Source of the DNA: Rubritepida sp. | Lineage (GTDB): Bacteria; Pseudomonadota; Alphaproteobacteria; Acetobacterales; Acetobacteraceae | Assembly (NCBI GenBank): GCA_028291455.1 | Contig: JAQGHY010000026.1 | Location: 1 to 36,379, forward strand | Direction of reading: 5' to 3' | Length of the DNA stretch: 36,379 nucleotides | Part shown: in pieces, positions 15,514 to 24,525 of the stretch | How positions within the stretch are numbered: position 1 is the stretch's first letter | Layout of the letters: every line of letters starts with the position of its first letter | Translations under genes and position numbers: made by a program | Notes under the pieces: model-generated | The model's input: the letters and a program-made list of their open reading frames with translations, nothing else | Database searches by the model: none | What the model was told of the DNA's origin: nothing

Positions 15514-16446
15514 TCAATCCGCCCTGGGATGCGCCATGCGCCACGTCGCCAGCAGGCCTTCCGCATCCACTGCCGTGTAGCGCTGCGTCGTGGAGAGGCT
15601 GGCATGGCCCAGCAACTCCTGGATCGCGCGCAGGTCGGCGCCGCCGGCCAACAAGTGGGTGGCGAAGGAGTGCCGCAGGGCATGCGGCGTCGCATGTTCC
15701 GGCAGGCCCGCCAGCCGCCGGTAGTCGCGCAGTGTCTTCTGCGCCACAGCGGGGTCCAGCCGCTTGCCGCGCGCGCCGAGGAACAGCGGCGCATCCGGCT
15801 CGGCGCCTTTGCGATGGGTGAGCCAGGCCGCGATCGCCTCGCGCACGACGGGCAGCACGGGCACCACGCGCTCCTTGCCGCCCTTGCCGGTGATGCGCAG
15901 CGCGGCGTCGCTGCCGGGTAGCGGCGCCTCGCCGATCGAGAGCCCCAGCGCTTCGCTGATGCGCAGCCCGCAGCCGTAGAGCAGCGTAAACAACGCCACG
16001 TCGCGCGCGGACTGGAACTCCGGCTGCTCCGCGCGTTCGGTGTGGCGCACCATGCCGATCTCCACGCCGATGGCGCGCGCGTCGATCTTGTTCAGCGCGC
16101 GCGGCACGGGCTGCACGCGCTTCGGACCGCGCATGCCCGCGATGGCCAATGGCGCGATGCCGTGCCGCCGCGCGAGGAAGCGCAGGAAACTGCGGATGGC
16201 CGCGAGCTGCCGCGCCCGCGTCGCATTGCCCGCGCCGGATTTCGCCCGGGCTGCGAGGAAGCCGCGCAGATCGACCGGCCGCAGCGCTTCGAGCGCCGCC
16301 AGATCCGGCTCACCGCCCAGATGCCCGGTCAGAAAGCCCAGCAGATCCGACACGTCGCGCCCATAGGCCTCGATGGTGTGCGGGCTCGCCCGGCGCTCGG
16401 CGCCGAGCCATTGCAGGAATTCCGCGCGTGCCTCGACCGCGTTCAT
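15514..16446 (-). CDS. xerC: Tyrosine recombinase XerC
   Basis: This 310-residue chromosome-dimer-resolution recombinase has an N-terminal SAM-like DNA-binding domain (about 5-95) and a catalytic domain carrying Arg162 (GLRISEAL), Lys188 (TGKGGKER), His255/Arg258 (HALRHSFATH), His281 (GHASL) and nucleophile Tyr290. Together with XerD it resolves chromosome dimers at dif during division, activated by FtsK, which is also encoded in this window at 34354. The start overlaps the stop of the upstream DUF484 gene (ATGA). The length and the conserved xerC/DUF484/fsa/priA neighbourhood argue for the housekeeping enzyme rather than a mobile-element integrase. No attachment sites are seen. Confidence 0.92.
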   Translation of the reverse strand: MNAVEARAEFLQWLGAERRASPHTIEAYGRDVSDLLGFLTGHLGGEPDLAALEALRPVDLRGFLAARAKSGAGNATRARQLAAIRSFLRFLARRHGIAPLAIAGMRGPKRVQPVPRALNKIDARAIGVEIGMVRHTERAEQPEFQSARDVALFTLLYGCGLRISEALGLSIGEAPLPGSDAALRITGKGGKERVVPVLPVVREAIAAWLTHRKGAEPDAPLFLGARGKRLDPAVAQKTLRDYRRLAGLPEHATPHALRHSFATHLLAGGADLRAIQELLGHASLSTTQRYTAVDAEGLLATWRMAHPRAD

Positions 16447-17006
16447 CGCGCCAGCGTGGCGGCCAGCGCGCGCGCCAGAAAGGCCAGGGATTCCGGCTCG
16501 TTCGGCAGATCCACCGCCTCGCGCGCGCCCAGCACCAGGGTCTGGTCCGCCACGCGCAGTAGCGCCTCCCGCAGGATCAGCGGCGCAGCCTCGCCATGCA
16601 ACTCGGCCTTGGCCACGGTCACGTCGCGTACGATCGGCGAGGGGCCCGGTACCGCGGGGATGAGCCGGCAGGACTCGACCCCGAGCCGCGCGGGCCACTC
16701 GTTCCGCACGCAATCCAGCGCATCGGGTGCGGCGATCAGCGCCAGCACCGCCTCGGCTACCTTGGCCGTGAAGGCGCCGCGGGTGCGCCCAGCTTCGAGC
16801 AGGCCGCGCCATTCGTTCCGCCCGGCCTGAATCATCGCGGCCATGTGGTCCGCCACGACCTCGCCATGGATGCGGCGCGGCGGCGTCAGCACGGCGTACA
16901 GCTGCGGCCGCGCGGCGAGGAAGCCGGGGTTCGCCTGGAGAAAGGCCTCGACGGCCGAGGCCTCAGCCTTCGCCGGCTCATCCTGTGGAACCGATATAAC
17001 CGTCAT
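16443..17006 (-). CDS. DUF484 family protein (GAF-like)
   Basis: This 187-residue protein belongs to DUF484, recognisable from the N-terminal VEAFLQANPGFLAARPQLY and the following predicted GAF-like domain. The family is commonly encoded beside xerC in Proteobacteria, and here the stop overlaps the xerC start, so they are translationally coupled. Its molecular role is not established. No catalytic residues are visible. ATG 17006 is the first start. Confidence 0.85.
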   Translation of the reverse strand: MTVISVPQDEPAKAEASAVEAFLQANPGFLAARPQLYAVLTPPRRIHGEVVADHMAAMIQAGRNEWRGLLEAGRTRGAFTAKVAEAVLALIAAPDALDCVRNEWPARLGVESCRLIPAVPGPSPIVRDVTVAKAELHGEAAPLILREALLRVADQTLVLGAREAVDLPNEPESLAFLARALAATLAR

Positions 17007-17100
17007 CGAGAAAACACGACGAAAACATCCGGACGCATTTGCGGCCGGCGCCGCCCACTCACGCCACCGGCTAGGCGTTCCAGCAGCGCGGCGAAGCCAA

Positions 17101-17115
17101 GCCGGCGGAGCCGGC
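17101..17115 (-). terminator. GC-rich hairpin downstream of the transaldolase-like gene
   Basis: GCCGGC repeats itself as its own complement around a 3-base loop (17101-17106 and 17110-17115), followed on the minus strand by TTGGCTT. It lies 18 bases past the stop of the transaldolase-like gene and 95 bases before the DUF484 gene. It lacks a clear T run, so termination is only suggested. Confidence 0.35.
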
Positions 17116-17133
17116 GCCCGGCGCCTGAGGGCC

Positions 17134-17787
17134 TCACAATATGCTCTGACCCGTTTTCGCCCAATCCCCCAGGAAGGCGTCGAGGCCCTTATCCGTCAGC
17201 GGATGCTTGAGCAAGCCGCGGATCACCGACGGCGGCATGGTGCCGGCATGGGCGCCCAGCTTGGCCGATTGCAGCACATGCACCGGGTGCCGGATCGAGG
17301 CGACCAGCACCTCCGTCTTGAATCCGTAGTTGCGGTAAATCTGCACGACATCGGCGATCAGCAGCATCCCGTCCTGCCCGATGTCGTCCAGCCGGCCGAC
17401 GAAGGGCGAGATGAAGGCCGCGCCGGCCTTCGCCGCCAGCAGCGCCTGGGTTGCCGAAAAGCACAGCGTCACATTGACCGGCGTGCCTTCGTCGCTCAGC
17501 ACCTTGCAGGTGCGCAGCCCCGCCTCGGTCAGCGGCACCTTCACGGCGACGTTCTTCGCGATGGCGCGCAGGTAGCGGCCTTCCTTCAGCATGGTCTCGA
17601 AGTCGGTCGCGGTGACTTCGGCCGAGACGGGGCCGTCGGTGATGGAGCAGATCTCGGCGATCACCTCGCTCATCTTCCGGCCGGACTTGGCAATCAGGCT
17701 GGGATTGGTGGTGACGCCATCCATGAACCCGGTCCCCACGAGGGAACGGAGCTCGGCAACATCGGCGGTATCCGCAAAGAATTTCAT
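17134..17787 (-). CDS. fsa: Fructose-6-phosphate aldolase / TalC-type transaldolase
   Basis: This 217-residue class I aldolase of the small transaldolase family has the Schiff-base Lys83 in VAVKVPLT, the [14 protein letters not shown] motif at 23-36, and [11 protein letters not shown]. The length matches the FSA/TalC subfamily, not the roughly 310-residue TalB type. It probably serves as the transaldolase of the non-oxidative pentose phosphate pathway, complementing the transketolase encoded 2.4 kb away; fructose-6-phosphate aldolase activity is the alternative. ATG 17787 has AGGA about 10 bases upstream. It is divergent from priA with 106 bases between starts. Confidence 0.88.
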   Translation of the reverse strand: MKFFADTADVAELRSLVGTGFMDGVTTNPSLIAKSGRKMSEVIAEICSITDGPVSAEVTATDFETMLKEGRYLRAIAKNVAVKVPLTEAGLRTCKVLSDEGTPVNVTLCFSATQALLAAKAGAAFISPFVGRLDDIGQDGMLLIADVVQIYRNYGFKTEVLVASIRHPVHVLQSAKLGAHAGTMPPSVIRGLLKHPLTDKGLDAFLGDWAKTGQSIL

Positions 17788-17893
17788 CAGGGCAATATCC
17801 TAGGGCGAAGCATAAGAGGACGAGACTGGAAGAGGCGAAAACATGCGAAGCGGGGATTGACCATCGTGCGGCCCCTCGCGAAGTGAATACCCC

Positions 17894-20089
17894 ATGGCGA
17901 CACCATCCCGAAAGGCCGGTCGGCGCCTGCGCGTGCTTCTGCCGCTCCCGCTCGAAGGCGCCTATGATTATTGGCTGCCCCTCGAGTTGGTGGCGGTCCC
18001 CGGAAGTTTTGTGGAAGTGCCGCTGGGCGGGCGCGTCAGCCTCGGCGTGGTCTGGGACGATATAGCGGATAGCACCCCGGTTGCCGAGTCGCGCCTGCGC
18101 GAGGTGATCGCCGTAAAGCCCGCGCCAGCGATGACCGAGCCGCTGCGCCGCCTGATCGACTGGATCGCGGCCTATACCCTCTCGCCGCCTGGCGCGGTGC
18201 TGCGCATGGCGATGAGCGCGCCGTCGGCTCTGGAGGAACCCACCGCGGCCGCCGGCTGGCGGCGCGTGGCAGGCGAGGCGCGGATCACGCCCGACCGTGC
18301 CAAGGCGCTGGAAGCGTTGGGCGATCTCACCCTGCCCGGCCAGGAGATCGCCCGGCTGGCGGGGGTCTCGATGGGCGTGGTGCGCGGGCTGGCCTCGGTC
18401 GGCCTGATCGAGCCCGCACTGATGCCGCGCGCCAGCGCCTTCCCGCGGCCACAGCCAGATTTCGCGCCGCCGCACCTCCGCCCGGAGCAGGCCGAGGCCG
18501 CCGCCAGCCTCAGCGCCGCCGTGGTCAGCCGGCAATATGGAGTGACCCTGCTTGAAGGCGTCACCGGCTCTGGCAAGACGGAAGTCTATCTCGACGCCGT
18601 GGCCCAATGCCTGCGCGAAGGACGGCAGGCGCTGGTCCTGCTGCCGGAAATCGCGCTCTCCACCCAATGGCTTGCGCGCTTCGAGCGCCGCTTCGGCGCG
18701 CCGCCCGCACTTTGGCATTCGGAGCTTTCCTCCCGCACCCGCCGCGTCACCTGGCGTGCGGTGGCCGAGGGCGACGCGCCCGTCCTGGTCGGCGCACGCT
18801 CGGCACTGTTCCTGCCCTTCCCCAACCTCGGCCTGATCGTGGTCGACGAGGAGCACGAGACCGCCTTCAAGCAGGAGGAGGGCGTGATCTACCATGCGCG
18901 CGACATGGCCGTGGTCCGCGCCCGGCTGGAATCCGCCACCTGCGTCCTGGTCAGCGCCACGCCGAGCCTGGAAAGCGTCACCAATGCCGAGGCCGGGCGG
19001 TATTCCCGCCTGCTGCTGCCCGTCCGGCACCATGGCGCCTCGCTGCCCGACATCCGCGCCATCGACCTGCGCCAGCATCCGCCGGAACGGGGGCGCTTCA
19101 TCTCCCCGCCCCTGGTCGCCGCCATCACCGAGACGCTGGCGCGCGGCGAACAGGCGATGCTTTTCCTTAACCGCCGCGGCTATGCCCCGCTGACGCTCTG
19201 CCGCACCTGCGGGCACCGGATGCAGTGCCCCAACTGCACGGCCTGGCTGGTGGAGCACCGCGCCCAGCGCCGCCTGCTCTGCCACCATTGCGGCCATACG
19301 GAGCCAACGCCGCTGGCCTGCTCCGAATGTGGAACCGAGCATTCGCTGGTCCCGATCGGGCCCGGCGTGGAGCGGATCCAGGAGGAGGTGGCGGAGCTGT
19401 TCCCCGAGGCCCGGCGGTTGGTCATGGCCAGCGACACTATCCCCGGCCCCGCCGCCGCAGCCGAGGCCGCGCGCAAGATCGAGGACCGGGAGGTCGATCT
19501 TATCATCGGCACCCAGATCGTCGCCAAGGGCTGGCACTTCCCGCATCTGACCCTGGTGGGCGTGGTGGATGCCGATCTCGGCCTCGCCGGCGGCGACCTG
19601 CGGGCCGGCGAGCGAACCATGCAGCTGCTGCACCAGGTGGCCGGCCGGGCCGGGCGCGAGCAGTCGGGCGATGCCAAGCCCGGCCAAGTGCTGCTGCAAA
19701 GCTTCTCGCCGGAGCATCCCGTGATGAAGGCGCTGATCGCCGACGACATGCCGGGCTTCCTCAAGGCGGAGGCCGCCCAGCGCATACCGGGCCACTGGCC
19801 GCCCTTCGGCCGCCTCGCCGCGCTCATCGTCAGCAGCGAGGACGCCCGCGCCGCCGAGCGCGCCGCCCGCGACCTTGGCCTGGGTGCCCCCATCGGCCAT
19901 GGCTTGCAGGTGCTGGGCCCCGCGCCCGCCCCGCTCGCGATGCTGCGCGGCCGGCATCGGCATCGGTTGCTGCTCAAGGCGGAGCGCGGGGTGCGGGTGC
20001 AGGCCGTGCTCCAGGACTGGCTGGCACGGGTCCCCGTGCCGCGCGAGGTTCGCGTGCAGGTAGACGTCGATCCCGTCGGGTTTCTATGA
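17894..20089 (+). CDS. priA: Primosomal protein N' (replication restart helicase PriA)
   Basis: This 731-residue superfamily 2 helicase reloads the replisome at stalled forks. It has an N-terminal DNA-binding region (about 1-200), Walker A VTGSGKTE (about 222-229), the DEEH box (about 317-320), a zinc-binding region with eight cysteines in CxxC pairs (about 435-480, beginning CRTCGHRMQCPNC), and helicase motifs including GTQIVAKGWHFP and AGRAGRE. Length and motifs are complete. ATG 17894 is the first in-frame start giving homology. In many Alphaproteobacteria priA is followed by the ATP synthase genes; here transketolase follows instead. Confidence 0.95.
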   Translation: MATPSRKAGRRLRVLLPLPLEGAYDYWLPLELVAVPGSFVEVPLGGRVSLGVVWDDIADSTPVAESRLREVIAVKPAPAMTEPLRRLIDWIAAYTLSPPGAVLRMAMSAPSALEEPTAAAGWRRVAGEARITPDRAKALEALGDLTLPGQEIARLAGVSMGVVRGLASVGLIEPALMPRASAFPRPQPDFAPPHLRPEQAEAAASLSAAVVSRQYGVTLLEGVTGSGKTEVYLDAVAQCLREGRQALVLLPEIALSTQWLARFERRFGAPPALWHSELSSRTRRVTWRAVAEGDAPVLVGARSALFLPFPNLGLIVVDEEHETAFKQEEGVIYHARDMAVVRARLESATCVLVSATPSLESVTNAEAGRYSRLLLPVRHHGASLPDIRAIDLRQHPPERGRFISPPLVAAITETLARGEQAMLFLNRRGYAPLTLCRTCGHRMQCPNCTAWLVEHRAQRRLLCHHCGHTEPTPLACSECGTEHSLVPIGPGVERIQEEVAELFPEARRLVMASDTIPGPAAAAEAARKIEDREVDLIIGTQIVAKGWHFPHLTLVGVVDADLGLAGGDLRAGERTMQLLHQVAGRAGREQSGDAKPGQVLLQSFSPEHPVMKALIADDMPGFLKAEAAQRIPGHWPPFGRLAALIVSSEDARAAERAARDLGLGAPIGHGLQVLGPAPAPLAMLRGRHRHRLLLKAERGVRVQAVLQDWLARVPVPREVRVQVDVDPVGFL

Positions 20090-20120
20090 CCGATGCAAGG
20101 CAGCCATTCCGGCCCGAACC

Positions 20121-20149
20121 TTGCCCCCACCGCCCCCGCGCTTTATAGC
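20121..20149 (+). promoter_or_regulatory. Candidate sigma-70-type promoter of the tkt-gap operon
   Basis: TTGCCC (20121-20126) and TATAGC (20144-20149) are separated by 17 bases, a good spacing for a housekeeping promoter, within an otherwise very GC-rich 125-base gap after priA. A transcription start near 20156 would leave a short leader before any of the possible tkt starts. Confidence 0.5.
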
Positions 20150-20214
20150 CCGGCCCAAAGTTGAGAGCCCCGCACACCTTGGCCAGCACCGACTCCCCGT
20201 CGAACATCCCGAAC

Positions 20215-22233
20215 ATGGCCCTTGCGGTCCAGGCCGCGATTCTCGCGCTGCCAGTGACCGAGGAGCGCCGCATGGCGGATGCCATCCGCGCGCTCGCCAT
20301 GGATGCCGTACAGAAGGCGAACTCAGGCCATCCCGGCATGCCGATGGGCATGGCCGACGCCGCCACTTCGCTCTTCACCAAGGCCCTCAAATACGATGCG
20401 GCCGACCCGCGCTGGCCGGACCGGGACCGCTTCGTCCTATCCGCCGGCCACGGCTCGATGCTGCTCTACGCGCTGCTGTACCTGACCGGCAATGCGGGCA
20501 TGGGCATGGAGGAGCTGCAGCAGTTCCGCCAGCTCCACTCCCCCGCCGCCGGCCATCCCGAATACGGCGAGCATCCGGCCATCGAGATGACCACCGGCCC
20601 GCTCGGCCAGGGCATCTCCAGCGCCGTCGGCATGGCGCTGGCCGAGCGCCACCTGGCCGCCCGCTTCGGCAAGTCGCTGGTGGACCACCGCACCTGGGTC
20701 ATCTGCTCGGACGGCGACCTGCAGGAGGGCATCAGCCACGAGGCCGCCTCGCTGGCCGGCCACCTGCGCCTCGAGAAGCTGACGGTGCTGTGGGACGACA
20801 ACCACATCTCCATCGACGGCGACACCGAGCTCTCCTTCTCCGAGGACGTGCTGAAGCGTTTCCAGGCCTATGGCTGGGCGGTGAAGCGTGTTGACGGGCA
20901 TGACGCCGGGCAGCTTGGCGCCGCCCTGGCCGTTGCGCAGCGGAGTAAGAAGCCGACGCTGATCGCCTGCCGCACCATCATCGGCTTCTCCGCGCCGAAG
21001 AAGGCCGGTACCGCCGGCAGCCATGGTTCCCCGCTCGGCGCCGACGAAATCGCCTCCGCCAAGTCCGCCCTGGGTTGGAATGCCGAGCCCTTTACAGTTC
21101 CCGACGGCCTCAAGGCGCGCTGGGAAGAGGCCGGCCGCCGCTCCGCCGGCACGCGCCGCTCCTGGCTGAAGCGGCTGGCCAAGCACCCGATGCGTGTCGA
21201 GTTCGAGCGCGCCATGGCCGGCAAGCTGCCGGAGAACTGGGCCGAGCCGCTGAACGCGCTTCGCGCCACTTTCGCCACCGAAATGCCCAAGATCGGCACG
21301 CGCATAGCCAGCCAGCGCGCGCTCGGCGCCCTGGTGCCGGCGGTGCCCGAGATGGTTGGCGGCAGCGCCGATCTCACCGGCTCCAACAACACCGATGTGA
21401 AGGGCATTGCCTCCATCACTCCGGGCAACTACGCCGGCCGCTACGTGCATTACGGCGTGCGCGAGCACGGCATGGCCGCCGCGATGAACGGCATGGCGCT
21501 GCATGGCGGCATCATCCCCTATGCCGGCACCTTCCTGATCTTCGCCGACTATCTGCGCCCCGCGCTGCGCCTTGCGGCCCTCATGCACCAGCGCGTCATC
21601 CACGTGCTGACGCATGACAGCATCGGCCTCGGCGAGGATGGCCCGACGCACCAGCCGGTCGAGACCCTGGCCTCGCTGCGCGCCATCCCTAACCTCGCCG
21701 TCTTCCGCCCTGCCGATGCGATGGAAACCGCGGAATGCTGGGAGCTGGCCCTGCGCCGGACGGAGGGACCTTCGGTCCTCGCCCTCTCCCGCCAGGCGCT
21801 GCCCGCGCTGCGCGACGAGGCCGGCGAAAACCACTGTGCCCGCGGCGGCTATGTGCTGGCCGAGGCCGATGGCGAGCGCGGCGTGACGCTCATCGCCACC
21901 GGCAGCGAGGTTCATCTCGCCATGACGGCCCGTGCCCAGCTTGCCGAGCAGGGCATCCAGGCCGCCGTCGTCTCGCTCCCCTGCTGGGAGATCTTCGCGC
22001 AGCAGGACGAGGCCTACCGCGCCGCCGTGCTGGGCGAGGCCCCGCGCATCGGCATCGAGGCCGCGCTCGGCTTCGGCTGGGACCGCTGGCTGGGGGTGCG
22101 CAGCGCCTTCATCGGCATGACCGGCTTCGGCGCCTCGGCGCCGGCGGACAAGCTTTTCGAGCATTTCGGTATTACGCCGGCCGCGGTCGTCGCGGCCACC
22201 ACGAAGCTTCTGGGACAGGACGCATCCAAATGA
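20215..22233 (+). CDS. tkt: Transketolase
   Basis: This thiamine-diphosphate enzyme moves two-carbon units in the pentose phosphate pathway. The chosen start gives 672 residues. Motifs include SGHPGMPMG, the ThDP/Mg motif [40 protein letters not shown] with the catalytic glutamate, and [15 protein letters not shown]. The start is uncertain. ATG 20215 is used here; TTG 20179 and TTG 20161 are longer options. ATG 20272 has an excellent GAGGAG six bases upstream and would begin [12 protein letters not shown], but that methionine is commonly internal in relatives and the GAGGAG also encodes the preceding glutamates. The stop overlaps the gap start (ATGA). With fsa nearby and gap and pgk downstream it forms a central-carbon cluster. 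Confidence 0.94.
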   Translation: MALAVQAAILALPVTEERRMADAIRALAMDAVQKANSGHPGMPMGMADAATSLFTKALKYDAADPRWPDRDRFVLSAGHGSMLLYALLYLTGNAGMGMEELQQFRQLHSPAAGHPEYGEHPAIEMTTGPLGQGISSAVGMALAERHLAARFGKSLVDHRTWVICSDGDLQEGISHEAASLAGHLRLEKLTVLWDDNHISIDGDTELSFSEDVLKRFQAYGWAVKRVDGHDAGQLGAALAVAQRSKKPTLIACRTIIGFSAPKKAGTAGSHGSPLGADEIASAKSALGWNAEPFTVPDGLKARWEEAGRRSAGTRRSWLKRLAKHPMRVEFERAMAGKLPENWAEPLNALRATFATEMPKIGTRIASQRALGALVPAVPEMVGGSADLTGSNNTDVKGIASITPGNYAGRYVHYGVREHGMAAAMNGMALHGGIIPYAGTFLIFADYLRPALRLAALMHQRVIHVLTHDSIGLGEDGPTHQPVETLASLRAIPNLAVFRPADAMETAECWELALRRTEGPSVLALSRQALPALRDEAGENHCARGGYVLAEADGERGVTLIATGSEVHLAMTARAQLAEQGIQAAVVSLPCWEIFAQQDEAYRAAVLGEAPRIGIEAALGFGWDRWLGVRSAFIGMTGFGASAPADKLFEHFGITPAAVVAATTKLLGQDASK

Positions 22234-23252
22234 CGGTAAAAGTCGCCATCAACGGTTTCGGCCGCATCGGCCGCTTGGTTCTCCGCGCCGCCTGCGAGAG
22301 CGGGCGCGACGACGTCGAGTTCGTCGCCATCAACGACCTCGGCTCGGTCGAGGCCAATGCCCACCTGTTCCGCTACGACAGCGTGCACGGCCGCTTCCCC
22401 GGCGAGGTGATCGTCGAGGGCGACAGCATTACCATCAAGGCGAAGGGCAAGACCTGGGGCCCCATCAAGGTCTCGGCCGAGCGTGACCCCACCAAGCTCA
22501 AGTGGCAGGGCGTGGACGTCGCCGCCGAGTGCACCGGCATCTTCACCGCGCGCGACAAGGCCTCGATGCTGCTGGGCACCGGCGCCCGCAAGGTGCTGAT
22601 CTCCGCCCCGGGCGAGGACTCCGACAAGACGGTCGTCTACGGCGTGAACCACGAGACGCTGACGGCCGAGGACAAGATCGTCTCCAACGCCTCCTGCACC
22701 ACCAACTGCCAGGCGCCGATCGTGAAGGTGCTGCACGACAAGTTCGGCCTGCTGCGCGGCTATATGCTGACCATCCACGCCTATACCGGCGACCAAAACA
22801 CGGTCGACACGCTGCACAAGGACCTGCATCGCGCCCGCGCCGCGGCGGTCTCGGCCATCCCGACCTCGACCGGTGCGGCGAAGGCGATCGGCCTCGTAAT
22901 GCCGGAGCTGAAGGGCAAGCTGGACGGTTCCTCCATCCGCATCCCCACGCCGAACGTCTCCCTCGTCTCGTTGGACTTCGTGCCCGGCAAGACCGAGGGC
23001 CTGACCAAGGAGGCGATCAACGCCGTGATGAAGGAAGCCTCCGAGAGCGGACCGCTCAAGGGCATCCTCGGCTACAACACGGCGCCGCTGGTAAGCATCG
23101 ACTTCAACCACGATCCACACTCGTCGACCTTCGACGCCACGCAGACGCAGGTGATCGATGGTGGGCTCGTGCGCGTGATGTCCTGGTATGACAACGAGTG
23201 GGGCTTCTCGAACCGGATGAGCGACACGGCTGCGTATTACGGCAAACTTTAA
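22230..23252 (+). CDS. gap: Glyceraldehyde-3-phosphate dehydrogenase, type I
   Basis: This 340-residue phosphorylating dehydrogenase converts glyceraldehyde-3-phosphate to 1,3-bisphosphoglycerate. It has the nucleotide-binding start [16 protein letters not shown], an aspartate in AINDLGS (36) consistent with NAD preference, the catalytic Cys156 in SNASCTTNC, and the C-terminal [16 protein letters not shown] 22230 overlaps the tkt stop (ATGA), so translation is coupled. It is followed by a GC-rich double hairpin and then pgk. Confidence 0.96.
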   Translation: MTVKVAINGFGRIGRLVLRAACESGRDDVEFVAINDLGSVEANAHLFRYDSVHGRFPGEVIVEGDSITIKAKGKTWGPIKVSAERDPTKLKWQGVDVAAECTGIFTARDKASMLLGTGARKVLISAPGEDSDKTVVYGVNHETLTAEDKIVSNASCTTNCQAPIVKVLHDKFGLLRGYMLTIHAYTGDQNTVDTLHKDLHRARAAAVSAIPTSTGAAKAIGLVMPELKGKLDGSSIRIPTPNVSLVSLDFVPGKTEGLTKEAINAVMKEASESGPLKGILGYNTAPLVSIDFNHDPHSSTFDATQTQVIDGGLVRVMSWYDNEWGFSNRMSDTAAYYGKL

Positions 23253-23296
23253 GCGGGGCTCTGCCCCACACCCCGCCGGGGAGACAGTGTCTCCCC
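23253..23296. repeat. GC-rich double hairpin between gap and pgk, REP-like element
   Basis: Starting on the base after the gap stop, GGGGC-TCT-GCCCC (23255-23267) forms one hairpin, and an alternative outer pairing joins GCGGGG (23253-23258) with CCCCGC (23271-23276). A second hairpin, GGGGAGAC-AGT-GTCTCCCC (23278-23296), has a perfect 8-bp stem. The layout resembles GC-rich dispersed intergenic elements I associate with Acetobacteraceae and related genomes. It may also stabilise or attenuate the operon message. Only one copy is in the window, so the repeat status is inference. Confidence 0.55.
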
Positions 23297-23330
23297 AGAC
23301 CCCTGCCGATATATAAATCCGGACCTCAAA

Positions 23331-24524
23331 ATGCCCGCTTTCCGCACCCTCGATGACCTCGACATCCGCGGAAAGCGCGTCCTGCTGCGCGCCGACCTGA
23401 ACCTTCCGGTGAAGGACGGCAAGATCACCGACATGACGCGCATCGAGCGGCTTTGCCCAACCATTGCCGAACTCGCCGGCAAGGGTGCGCGCGTCATCGT
23501 CTGCTCCCACTTCGACCGCCCCAAGGGCAAGCGCGTCCCTGAGATGTCGCTCAAGCCCATGCAGGAGGCGCTGTCCCACGCCCTCGGCAAGCCCGTCGCC
23601 TTCGCCGACGACTGCATCGGCCCCGATGCCGAAGCCGCCGCGAACGCGCTGAAGGACGGTGAAATCCTTCTCCTCGAAAACACCCGCTTTCACGCGGGCG
23701 AGGAGAAGAATGACCCCGCGATGGCCGCCAGCCTGGCCAAGCTTGCTGATGTCTTCGTCAACGACGCCTTCTCCGCCGCACATCGCGCGCACGCCTCCAC
23801 CGAAGGTGTCGCGAAGCTGCTGCCGAGCTATGCCGGCCGCCTGATGCAGACCGAGCTGGAGGCACTGGACGCCGCCCTCGGCAATCCCCAGCGGCCGGTT
23901 CTCGCCATCGTCGGCGGCGCAAAGGTCTCCACCAAGCTGGATCTGCTGGGCAACCTCTCCTCCAAGGTCGATGTGCTGGTCATTGGCGGCGCCATGGCGA
24001 ACACCTTCCTGGCCGCGCAGGGCCATGGCGTCGGCAAGTCGCTGCAGGAAGCCGATATGCACGACACCGCGCGCGAGATCCTGGCCGGCGCCGAGGCGCG
24101 CGGCTGCGAGATCGTGCTCCCGCTCGACCTCGTGGTCGCCGAGGGCTTTGCCGCGCATTCGCCGAACAAGGTCGTCGGCCTCGGTGGGGTGCCGGCGGAT
24201 ATGATGGCGCTGGACGTCGGCCCCGCGACCATCGCCGATGTGGTGAAGCGGCTCGCCTCCGCGAAGACACTGGTCTGGAACGGCCCCTTCGGCGCCTTCG
24301 AAATAGCACCCTTCGACACGGCGACTGTAACCGTCGCCAAGGAAGTCGCGCGCCTAACCGAGGCCGGGCAGCTGCGCTCGGTGGGCGGGGGCGGCGATAC
24401 GGTTTCGGCACTGCGCCATGCCGGCGTGTCCGAGCAGATGAGCTATGTCAGCTCCGCCGGCGGCGCCTTCCTCGAATGGCTCGAAGGCAAGACGCTGCCG
24501 GGGGTTGCCGCACTGGAGCGCTAG
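23331..24524 (+). CDS. pgk: Phosphoglycerate kinase
   Basis: This 397-residue kinase transfers phosphate from 1,3-bisphosphoglycerate to ADP. It has the N-domain start [15 protein letters not shown] (about 12-26), the [16 protein letters not shown] substrate segment, [25 protein letters not shown], and the C-terminal nucleotide-binding [10 protein letters not shown]. Length is typical. It follows gap by 78 bases containing the double hairpin, so it probably belongs to the tkt-gap-pgk transcript but may be differentially expressed. No fructose-bisphosphate aldolase gene follows; the next gene is convergent with one base between stops. Confidence 0.96.
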   Translation: MPAFRTLDDLDIRGKRVLLRADLNLPVKDGKITDMTRIERLCPTIAELAGKGARVIVCSHFDRPKGKRVPEMSLKPMQEALSHALGKPVAFADDCIGPDAEAAANALKDGEILLLENTRFHAGEEKNDPAMAASLAKLADVFVNDAFSAAHRAHASTEGVAKLLPSYAGRLMQTELEALDAALGNPQRPVLAIVGGAKVSTKLDLLGNLSSKVDVLVIGGAMANTFLAAQGHGVGKSLQEADMHDTAREILAGAEARGCEIVLPLDLVVAEGFAAHSPNKVVGLGGVPADMMALDVGPATIADVVKRLASAKTLVWNGPFGAFEIAPFDTATVTVAKEVARLTEAGQLRSVGGGGDTVSALRHAGVSEQMSYVSSAGGAFLEWLEGKTLPGVAALER

Positions 24525-24525
24525 G

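Noticed and set aside
15514-16446. Tyrosine recombinase considered as the integrase of a genomic island.
   Set aside because: Length, motifs and the conserved xerC/DUF484/fsa/priA context indicate housekeeping XerC; no attachment repeats or tRNA are nearby.
17189-19963. A 924-codon open frame on the minus strand antisense to priA.
   Set aside because: It lies opposite a complete PriA with all motifs, its translation is low-complexity Gly/Ala/Arg/His-rich, and long antisense frames are expected at this GC content.
22014-24158. A 714-codon minus-strand open frame opposite tkt, gap and pgk.
   Set aside because: It spans three well-supported genes on the other strand and shows no protein family features.
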